Assembly: GCA_030691585.1 (NCBI GenBank)
Contig: JAUYEC010000197.1
Coordinates: 1 to 6,902 of the forward strand
Direction of reading: 5' to 3'
DNA: 6,902 nt
Origin: Candidatus Omnitrophota bacterium
GTDB taxonomy: Bacteria > Omnitrophota > Gorgyraeia > Gygaellales > Profunditerraquicolaceae
Made by a program: the position numbers and the translations under genes. The notes below the pieces were generated by a model that worked only from the letters and a program-made list of their open reading frames with translations, was not told where the DNA came from and ran no database searches. Shown here in pieces: positions 1-5,845 of this stretch; the first letter of the stretch is position 1; each line of letters opens with the position of its first letter.

Positions 1-2
1 GG

Positions 3-752
3 TTAGAAACTGTAATTCAGGCTTACGGCTAAGGCTTGGCTATCTAAGGCCTGGCCTTCAAGATTCAACCAGATCCTCTGTGTCAAAGGGATGTCTGTGC
101 CCCAGATCAAGCCGTAACTTTTGCCTAAGTCAGACTTGACCCTGCTTCTTGAGCCGTCTATCCAATGGATATAGTCGCAGCGCGACAGGCGGCCGCCCAG
201 GTAAACCGTGGCTACTTTGAAATCGTAAGAGGCAAGCGCGGAAAACTGCCAGTCATCCAGGACCGCTTTATTCTTTCCATTGGCGATATGGACAGTTTTA
301 GGGTGAACGCTGATATGCTGAAAACCGCAGACCCCCTTGATTTTATCTTTATCGTAGACCTTGAGCCGGAAACCATAACCCCCGGCCATAAAAGACGAAT
401 AATCCAGCTCGTCTTTGCCTTCTGGGTGCTGTTTTATATTTCCCGCGCCGCCTTTTAAATCTATAGCCAGCCAGTCAAAGACGCCGTAGGACAGAAGCAC
501 GAATTCCTGCTGGCTCCTCATTTTTCCGTTGTCACTGTGGTCCAGGTATCTCTGGAAAATATTATAATACTGCGCTCCGGCAAAAAATTTGTTTTTCTCG
601 GGCATCTTCGTGCCATAGCAGGGTGCGGCGTGACAATTAAGATTCCAAGTGCCAAACACAAAATTACAAATAATTACCAATAACAGGAATTTCAACGTAG
701 GGGCGGGTTTAAAACCCGCCCCTACAGCTACCGCTGTTTTTGTAATGGGCAT
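3..752 (-). CDS. Predicted small outer-membrane beta-barrel protein, start uncertain
   Basis: From ATG 752 this is 249 residues, with a hydrophobic export signal (LKFLLLVIICNFVFGTW) and a likely cleavage near NCHA/AP. The mature part has alternating polar and aromatic strands (EFVLLSYGVFDWLAIDLKGG, FSALASYDFKVATVYLGGRL, SYGLIWGTDIPL) and ends ALAVSLNYSF. A terminal Phe after alternating hydrophobic residues is the usual signal for outer-membrane barrel insertion. The size fits about eight to ten strands. I recognise no specific family. Three starts are possible: GTG 761, ATG 752 (GAGGTG 6 nt upstream, but the first residues come from palindrome a and the glycosylase end) and TTG 695, which gives a tidy signal peptide (MKFLLLVII) but lies 1 nt after the palindrome with no binding site. 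ATG 752 is listed as best supported by sequence; TTG 695, perhaps by reinitiation after the glycosylase stop at 728, is a real alternative. Confidence 0.72.
   Translation of the reverse strand: MPITKTAVAVGAGFKPAPTLKFLLLVIICNFVFGTWNLNCHAAPCYGTKMPEKNKFFAGAQYYNIFQRYLDHSDNGKMRSQQEFVLLSYGVFDWLAIDLKGGAGNIKQHPEGKDELDYSSFMAGGYGFRLKVYDKDKIKGVCGFQHISVHPKTVHIANGKNKAVLDDWQFSALASYDFKVATVYLGGRLSRCDYIHWIDGSRSRVKSDLGKSYGLIWGTDIPLTQRIWLNLEGQALDSQALAVSLNYSF
697..725. repeat. 29-bp palindromic repeat, copy a
   Basis: A perfect inverted repeat: GTAGGGGCGGGTTT, central A, then AAACCCGCCCCTAC. It starts 2 nt after the glycosylase stop codon and ends 1 nt before a possible TTG start of the beta-barrel gene. In the frame of that gene it reads VGAGFKPAPT. 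Because it is a palindrome, both strands can encode nearly the same peptide. Confidence 0.95.
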
Positions 753-1384
753 ATCCGGCACCTCGGTTTAATTTTGCGGCAGAACTCCTTGCCCACGCGC
801 ACAATCAGGGCATGGTATTCGTTGAATAATTTTACATCTTTTTTTAAATTCCGCGTAAAAATTTGCTGCACCAGATCATAATCGGCATCAGCAGCGGAGA
901 TCTTATGCCTGGCCAGTATCCTTTTGGTATAGGCATCAACCACAAATACCGGTTTATTAAGAGCATAAAGCAGGATGGAGTCCGCGGTTTCCCGGCCGAT
1001 GCCGTTTACTGCCAGTAATTCCCCGCGCAGGACATCCGTATTCCGTCCGGCCATCTTGCGGATATCCCCGCCGTAAGTGCCGATAAGAAAACGCAGAAAA
1101 TTCTTCAGGCGCCTGGCCTTGACATTATAATAACCGGCAGGTTTGATCAAGCGCGCCAGCCGGTTGTGCGGTAATTTAAAAAGCCGCTCCGGTTTTAACA
1201 GGCCGCTTTTCTTTAGATTAACAATGGCCTTTTCTACGTTGCCCCAGTTGGTATTCTGGGTCAGGATCGCCCCGACCATCACTTCAAAAGGAGTTTCTCC
1301 CGGCCACCAATGCTGCGGCCCTAAACCGGCGTGTAACTTATCATAGATTTTTTTAAGATCGGTCGTGATATGAACCCTCCGCAT
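728..1384 (-). CDS. Endonuclease III-superfamily DNA glycosylase, probably monofunctional
   Basis: This 218-residue protein belongs to the HhH-GPD base-excision glycosylases, which flip out and remove damaged bases. Seen: WWPGETPFEVMVGAILTQNT (residues 26-45), the helix-hairpin-helix VNGIGRETAD (126-135), catalytic Asp D150 in FVVDAYT, and a C-terminal iron-sulfur loop. The Lys that makes endonuclease III a lyase (GxGRKTA) is Glu132 here, so AP-lyase activity is not expected. The LTQNT and GIGxETAD signatures are closer to the MagIII-like/'endonuclease III domain' branch than to true Nth; an alkylated or other base as substrate is inference. The cluster pattern is C202-x6-C209-x2-C212-x5-R218-stop, so the fourth Cys is missing at the very last residue. 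Only ATG 1384 is available as a standard start; the preceding 29-bp palindrome leaves no room for a normal ribosome binding site. Palindrome a begins 2 nt after the stop codon. Confidence 0.92.
   Translation of the reverse strand: MRRVHITTDLKKIYDKLHAGLGPQHWWPGETPFEVMVGAILTQNTNWGNVEKAIVNLKKSGLLKPERLFKLPHNRLARLIKPAGYYNVKARRLKNFLRFLIGTYGGDIRKMAGRNTDVLRGELLAVNGIGRETADSILLYALNKPVFVVDAYTKRILARHKISAADADYDLVQQIFTRNLKKDVKLFNEYHALIVRVGKEFCRKIKPRCRICPLQKQR
759..764 (-). promoter_or_regulatory. Possible ribosome binding site for the beta-barrel gene start at 752
   Basis: GAGGTG lies 6 nt before ATG 752, inside the end of the glycosylase gene. It falls in codons for the conserved iron-sulfur loop (KPRCRICP), so the match may be accidental. 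If used, the next gene would begin inside the glycosylase gene and read through palindrome a. Confidence 0.35.
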
Positions 1385-1387
1385 ACT

Positions 1388-1416
1388 GTAGGGACAGGTT
1401 TAAAACCTGTCCCTAC
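1388..1416. repeat. 29-bp palindromic repeat, copy b
   Basis: A perfect inverted repeat: GTAGGGACAGGTTT, central A, then AAACCTGTCCCTAC, extended by one T/A pair (1387/1417). It differs from copies a and c at two positions in each arm, and the changes match, so pairing is kept. It fills most of the 50-bp gap between the PilZ-toroid gene and the glycosylase gene and ends 3 nt before the glycosylase ATG. There is no T-run after it, so it is not a typical terminator. Confidence 0.95.
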
Positions 1417-1434
1417 ATTGCATTCCATTCGGAT

Positions 1435-3399
1435 TTAATCTGCCAGCTCCAGCGGATTATAATCATAAAAAGCAAAAAGGGTATAGGTCGTGCCGGCAAC
1501 CGACCCGGTGCATTTACCTTTGGGAGTAAACCATCCGTGGCCGGTATCCACAAACTCCTGGTTGGAATACGGCAGGCAGTTGGCGCCCTGCCCCGAAGGA
1601 GAAGGGCTGGTGATGATCATGTGGCTGAGGCTCAAGAGGCACTCGTCGGCTTTGCCCAGGTAGCTGCGCGCCTTGGCGATCATCCCCTGCTTAAAATAAT
1701 AATCCGCCATGATCTTGTAAGAAATGACCATCTGCGCGGTCCATTCCGAAGAAATCACCCCGCCCCGGGCAACATTTCTCTGCGCCGCGAAATCAAAACC
1801 TTTGAGGGTAACAACTTTACCATCCGCGTGCCGCAGCGGCGCCTGGACACTGCAATTCTGCTCGGCGAATTCAATGATCCGGTCGGGATTCATACCCAGG
1901 GCTTCCAGTTTTTCCGGTCCGATACTGGCCACTGCCCAGGCATAAGTGTCGGTGGCAATAGTAGCATCTCCTTTGCCGCGGTTCATGGGTAGATCGCTCT
2001 TGCCATAACTGTACTGTTGTATCCAGGTCAATGTCTTCTGCGCCGCCTCAGAATATTTAGAATTACCGGTAAGTTTAAAAAGCATATTAAAGAAAGCGTA
2101 AGCATCCAGATTGTGTTCGGTAGAATACCATTTTATCTCCGGGCCGCCGCGGATACCACCCTCCGGGTCCTGCGCCTGCAATTTCATGATCTGCTCGGCA
2201 ATGCCTTGGGCTAAACTCATATATTGCCTGTCCTGGGATTTCTGCGTGTATTGCAGAGCGGCTATCCCCAGCCAGATATTCGGGCCGCTGTGCACGACGT
2301 ATTCCGCGGGGCTGCCGTCTGCGGCGTAATAGGCGTTATAAAAAAGCCCCCCGTGCCTCTTTGCCCGGCGCGCGAAGAAATTCAGCATTTTTTGCGCGCG
2401 CTGGAAATCGGAAAAATTAGCGTAGGCTTGGGCTACCAGCGCCTGGTCATAAATAAAAGCCATGCCCGCGATATCCTTATCGCCCTCGAAACTGGCGATC
2501 AGGCCGGTGCGCGGATTCTGGTGGACCTTGAGCCACTGGTACATCTTATCCAAGTTGGCTTTCTCCACCTCCACCCTTTGTTTATCCAGGTGCAAGAGGT
2601 CCTCGCTGATCACGTTTTCCCTGTTTTGAAGAGCGATCATCTGCTCCTGCAGGGCCTCTTTTTGCTTGGCCAGCTCCACGGCCATCGTGTTTAGTTCGGA
2701 TATCTTACGCGCGGATATGGTCTTTTCCTCCTCGATCATGCGCTCGCGCAATTGCGCCGACATATTTTTTTCTTCTTCTACCGCTTGGATCCGCGACTCC
2801 AGCGTACTGATCTTGATCTTAAGATCCTCCTTTTCCTTGCTGATCACTTTTATCTTCATCTTGGCAACGCTGGAATCCTGGATGATCGTTACCAGGTTTT
2901 CAACAAGTGCTTTATTGCCCTGGATCATTTTTATATTGACGAAGGTGCCCAGTGCCACAGCCAAACTTAAAACGATGATCAATGTTATGGCAGCGCGCGG
3001 GAATATATTTTTGATCTTGGCGTAACGGATGAGCCGCTGATTTGCCTTGGCGTTTATTTTTTCGTAACGCAGGCCGATGAAGTATCTGTTGGGGCAGGCG
3101 GGAACACCCCTGACCCAGGCGATCGCGGCCACGGCTTTAACCGGTTTGGCCGTTAGCGGCATTTCAATATCCAACGCAAGCTTGGCCTGCCCGGCTTGCA
3201 GGCGCTGGGCCAGTTCATGGGTGAAATTGTTTACCGTAATGCAGATACCGCCTTTACCTATATCGCGGGTAAAGCCCTGCAGGCAGCCGGCGATCACGGT
3301 TTTCTCGTCAAGGCTCAATATGCTCAAGAGCACCGGGAAAACAGAATCTATGCGTATGTATTGCCTGCGTTCCGGGCCTAAAGGGTTATCTTTAGCCAT
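1435..3399 (-). CDS. PilZ-like domain, membrane helix, coiled coil and alpha/alpha-toroid protein
   Basis: This 654-residue protein has four visible parts. Residues 9-122 look like a PilZ domain: the RxxxR motif is present (R12-QYI-R16), and the second motif is DIGKGG (D46-G51), with Gly where the usual D/NxSxxG has Ser. Residues of about 136-154 form a single membrane helix (AAITLIIVLSLAVALGTFV), preceded by a basic stretch that puts the N-terminus in the cytoplasm. Residues of about 160-290 are a charged heptad-like coiled coil. Residues of about 290-654 have the repeated paired-helix look of six-hairpin glycosidase or isomerase toroids: FIYDQALVAQAYA (D318), WYSTEHNLDAYAFF (E428, H429, D432), SSEWTAQM (E552) and a C-terminal HGWFTPKG...SVAGTTYTLFA segment. 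I cannot name the enzyme family. By topology the toroid is periplasmic. A cyclic-di-GMP input acting on a periplasmic glycan is inference. It begins 3 nt after the lipoprotein stop; GGAG/AGAGG lies somewhat far (about 12 nt or more) upstream. Confidence 0.9.
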   Translation of the reverse strand: MAKDNPLGPERRQYIRIDSVFPVLLSILSLDEKTVIAGCLQGFTRDIGKGGICITVNNFTHELAQRLQAGQAKLALDIEMPLTAKPVKAVAAIAWVRGVPACPNRYFIGLRYEKINAKANQRLIRYAKIKNIFPRAAITLIIVLSLAVALGTFVNIKMIQGNKALVENLVTIIQDSSVAKMKIKVISKEKEDLKIKISTLESRIQAVEEEKNMSAQLRERMIEEEKTISARKISELNTMAVELAKQKEALQEQMIALQNRENVISEDLLHLDKQRVEVEKANLDKMYQWLKVHQNPRTGLIASFEGDKDIAGMAFIYDQALVAQAYANFSDFQRAQKMLNFFARRAKRHGGLFYNAYYAADGSPAEYVVHSGPNIWLGIAALQYTQKSQDRQYMSLAQGIAEQIMKLQAQDPEGGIRGGPEIKWYSTEHNLDAYAFFNMLFKLTGNSKYSEAAQKTLTWIQQYSYGKSDLPMNRGKGDATIATDTYAWAVASIGPEKLEALGMNPDRIIEFAEQNCSVQAPLRHADGKVVTLKGFDFAAQRNVARGGVISSEWTAQMVISYKIMADYYFKQGMIAKARSYLGKADECLLSLSHMIITSPSPSGQGANCLPYSNQEFVDTGHGWFTPKGKCTGSVAGTTYTLFAFYDYNPLELAD

Positions 3400-3402
3400 A
3401 GT

Positions 3403-5763
3403 TTAATTTTTCCTCTCCAGCAGGACGTTCTGCTTGGCACGCTTGGCCAGCTCTTCAAAGGATTTTTTAAACTCGGTGTAATCTTTCTGGGCGATGCCCC
3501 TGTTTTTTAATTCTGTTTTCTGGCTGAAGGCCAGCTTATTTTTGGCGAATGCGTAACTTGCCGCGAACTTAAACCACGGATTATCCAGGTTCAGGTTGTC
3601 AGGCATATATTTTATAACAAAATTATCCGGGATTGTAATATTAAATATTGTTTCTTTTGTATTCGGGGCCGTCAGATCAAGCGGGTAGCGGCGCTTGTCC
3701 TTTGCCGTTAATGTTGTATCCATGGATACCAACGCCGGCATGATCCTGGTGGGGCCGGCAACGGTAAAATATTCGGGCCCTGCAAAATCATACCGCAGTA
3801 TGACCGGCTTATCCAGGCTGTCAAGATTATCGATCTGGTAATCTAATAAACGCGCTCCTATAGAGATGTCCTGTATCTTTTCCTTGAGCGTTTCCTTGAT
3901 CGAATCCAGCTGGGTATATAATAACCAATAACGCTGCCCCTGGTCATAGAAACCTTTGACCGTGATCGTCTTTTGCGCGCTGATCGCGCCCTCTTTATCC
4001 AGGATTATGTCTGTTTCCTGCCTGACGGTATTATGCCCTGCGCTAAACAAAGGAGTGTCCTGTATTTTATAGCCCGCATCTTCAAAGACCAGCACCTTAC
4101 GCTGTTGATCGGCAACCGGAAGGTCGCCAAGAGAACAGGTGGAAGCGGTAGGATCAATAAAAATATCCTTATCATCAAGGCGTGCTACGGCAATGCAATG
4201 GTCAAAAAGCGCCGAAGGTAATTCCGGCGCGAGGTCATAATAATCATAGGTAGAGATAAGCACGGGGTAGGCCTTGATGCCGGCTTCCCGGAGCATGGTC
4301 ACCAACAAGATGGACTGGTCCTTGCAATCTCCGTATTTATTGCGGAAAATATCTTCTGCCTGATGAGGCTTGTAACCGGCTTGGCCGTATTCCACCGCCA
4401 CATAACGGATATTCTTAGCGCAAAAATCATGGATCGCCATTAATTTTTCTTCCGCCGAGGCCTTGCCCTCTATTAACTCCTTTACTTTAACTTTTATCGG
4501 TTCGGCGGCAAGTATTCTGTCTTTAGCCAATGCCTGCCACCAATCATAGACTTCCTGCCAGCTGGGGAATGTCGACATTAACAACGTAGGATTTATTTGC
4601 GAAGACGGGGGCATATTCGCCTCGGGAATGATCTGGGGCAAGCCCTTGAACTGCCAGCTGTAAACTAAGCCCCCGTCTTTTTGCTCCGTCTGGACAGGCT
4701 CCAGCTTTGCGCCGAAATCGTTGTACTCATTGTTTATAACTTTAACGCGCAGCGGCCTGTCTTTAGGCAATGTGACGCTGAAGTTCGCCGAAAGCACGGG
4801 TTCTTGCGCCTGGACCGGGTAAGCGAGCATGAAATCTTTTTTGTTGATCAGCTCACTGCTGTAGATCTTTAATTTATACTCGACAACGGCCCCTTCCGTG
4901 ACCTCGGGAAAAGAAATTATATAGAGCCGGGCATTAGAGTAAAGCGGGAAATTCATATATTTTGAAACATCGCGGATATTATGACTCCCCACTTCCGCCA
5001 CCCGGCCGTCAGGCTTGATCGTCCGGGCGTATTCCAGCTCAACCGATTCATAAGTAGAGTCATAGTCGATCTTGGCCTCGGCAAAATCCTCCTTACCGCG
5101 TTCGTTAAGTATCTTGATCAGATAATACAGGTAAGCTGTCTGCGTGCCATCAGGATTTATTTCAATGGATTCATTGCAAGAGAGAATAAGCGCCCCGGCC
5201 TGCGGGTATTGGACGGCCGCGGGTGCTTGGTCCAGGATCGCGCTTACCTCGGGGCTGAGTTCCTTTATGGATTGCTCAGCCGCCTCTTTGCGGATATCTT
5301 CTATGCGCCGCAGTGCCTCTGACTTATATTGCCCTGCGGTAATTTCTTTGTAGATACTTACCGCCTGGTCAAAGAGGTTCAATTTCTCCGCGGTCAACGC
5401 GTAAAAATAGCGGCTCTGCTCGTCGGAAAATTTGTTCCGGTCAAAAAGCTCGAGTGCTGTCCTGTAATCACCCAAATGGTAGTCTGTGATCGCCAGGAAC
5501 TTGGGAGCGCCGGGCGCGTTAGACTTCTCAAATTCCTCCCGGGCCAACTGAAATTCGCCGTGCTCAAAATAGAGCCTGCCTAACTCAAAACGCGCATGAG
5601 CGGCATTGGATCCTGCGGCGATCAATTTCTTATAAAGTCCTGTTGCGTGCTGATAGTACAGCTGGGAGCGCGCCGCCTTCTCTCGTGCCAGCTCCAGATC
5701 ATTCTTGCGGCCGCAGCCGGTAAGAACGAATATTGATATCAGAACTATAGTAAACCAACGCAT
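3403..5763 (-). CDS. Lipoprotein with TPR-like, DUF3857-type and transglutaminase-like domains
   Basis: This 786-residue protein starts with a lipoprotein signal peptide (MRWFTIVLISIFVLTGC, lipid-modified Cys at residue 17), so it should be anchored in the envelope and face the periplasm. Residues of about 20-170 are helical and TPR-like (AHARFELGRLYFEHGEF, FDQAVSIYKEI). Residues of about 205-375 resemble DUF3857 (YYLIKILNERG, ARTIKPDGRV, FPEVTEGAVVEYKL). Residues of about 420-545 are a transglutaminase-like core with an apparently intact triad: C480 in YGDCKDQS, H522 in FDHCIAV and D537 in FIDPTA. A beta-rich C-terminal region follows. Family members are cysteine-protease-fold proteins with largely unknown substrates; peptidase or acyl-transfer activity is inference. 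The ATG at 5763 is chosen for its AAAGGTGG site and signal peptide; the frame is open to 5829, but only through repeat sequence. The stop codon lies 3 nt before the next gene, which points to cotranscription. Confidence 0.93.
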   Translation of the reverse strand: MRWFTIVLISIFVLTGCGRKNDLELAREKAARSQLYYQHATGLYKKLIAAGSNAAHARFELGRLYFEHGEFQLAREEFEKSNAPGAPKFLAITDYHLGDYRTALELFDRNKFSDEQSRYFYALTAEKLNLFDQAVSIYKEITAGQYKSEALRRIEDIRKEAAEQSIKELSPEVSAILDQAPAAVQYPQAGALILSCNESIEINPDGTQTAYLYYLIKILNERGKEDFAEAKIDYDSTYESVELEYARTIKPDGRVAEVGSHNIRDVSKYMNFPLYSNARLYIISFPEVTEGAVVEYKLKIYSSELINKKDFMLAYPVQAQEPVLSANFSVTLPKDRPLRVKVINNEYNDFGAKLEPVQTEQKDGGLVYSWQFKGLPQIIPEANMPPSSQINPTLLMSTFPSWQEVYDWWQALAKDRILAAEPIKVKVKELIEGKASAEEKLMAIHDFCAKNIRYVAVEYGQAGYKPHQAEDIFRNKYGDCKDQSILLVTMLREAGIKAYPVLISTYDYYDLAPELPSALFDHCIAVARLDDKDIFIDPTASTCSLGDLPVADQQRKVLVFEDAGYKIQDTPLFSAGHNTVRQETDIILDKEGAISAQKTITVKGFYDQGQRYWLLYTQLDSIKETLKEKIQDISIGARLLDYQIDNLDSLDKPVILRYDFAGPEYFTVAGPTRIMPALVSMDTTLTAKDKRRYPLDLTAPNTKETIFNITIPDNFVIKYMPDNLNLDNPWFKFAASYAFAKNKLAFSQKTELKNRGIAQKDYTEFKKSFEELAKRAKQNVLLERKN

Positions 5764-5768
5764 CGTAT

Positions 5769-5776
5769 CCACCTTT
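5769..5776 (-). promoter_or_regulatory. Ribosome binding site of the lipoprotein gene
   Basis: AAAGGTGG lies 5 nt before the ATG at 5763. It decides the start: the upstream in-frame ATG at 5829 lies inside palindrome d and would only add a peptide encoded by the repeats ahead of a clear lipoprotein signal sequence. Confidence 0.75.
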
Positions 5777-5779
5777 AAT

Positions 5780-5808
5780 GTAGGGGCGGGTTTCAAACCC
5801 GCCCCTAC
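5780..5808. repeat. 29-bp palindromic repeat, copy c
   Basis: A perfect inverted repeat: GTAGGGGCGGGTTT, one central C, then AAACCCGCCCCTAC. It is identical to copy a except for the central base. It sits 16 bp upstream of the lipoprotein start codon and just outside its ribosome binding site. Read in frame with the lipoprotein it would give VGAGLKPAPT, but that extension is unlikely to be translated. No T-run follows it on the minus strand, so it does not look like an intrinsic terminator. Confidence 0.95.
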
Positions 5809-5816
5809 GCATCTTT

Positions 5817-5845
5817 GTAGGGACAGCATATTATACTGTCCCTAC
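5817..5845. repeat. 29-bp palindromic repeat, copy d (variant, overlaps hypD stop)
   Basis: The arms are GTAGGGACAG and CTGTCCCTAC around a 9-base centre that is itself nearly symmetric, so 13 of 14 positions pair. It has the same length and the same GTAGGG...CCCTAC ends as the other three copies, but its inner part (CATATTATA) differs. An extra T/A pair flanks it (5816/5846). It encodes the last four residues and the stop codon of hypD. It lies 8 bp from copy c, forming a tandem pair. Confidence 0.9.
5830..5835 (-). promoter_or_regulatory. Candidate -10 box (TATAAT) inside palindrome d
   Basis: On the minus strand the centre of copy d reads TATAAT, a perfect sigma70-type -10 hexamer, about 67 bp upstream of the lipoprotein start. 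The best -35 at 17-18 bp spacing (TAAATA or TTAAAT) matches only 3 of 6 bases, and there is no extended TG motif. The hexamer also contains the hypD stop codon. A transcript from here would carry palindrome c as a hairpin in its leader. This is weak evidence, because the match could simply follow from the symmetry of the repeat. Confidence 0.25.

Noticed and set aside
165..458. Plus-strand open frame of 97 codons opposite the beta-barrel gene
   Set aside because: The minus-strand frame has a signal peptide and a C-terminal barrel signature; the plus-strand product shows no coherent domain.
697..1416. Palindromes a and b as intrinsic terminators
   Set aside because: The stems are GC-rich enough, but no T-run follows on the minus strand, and a start codon comes 1-3 nt later. 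Attenuation by other means is not excluded.
1537..2694. Overlapping plus-strand open frames across the PilZ-toroid gene
   Set aside because: They are shadows of a well-supported minus-strand gene, with Arg/Pro-rich low-sense translations and no family motifs.
5780..5845. Closely spaced palindromes c and d as a minimal CRISPR array
   Set aside because: The spacer is only 8 bp, the units are full palindromes that differ from each other, and no cas gene is present.
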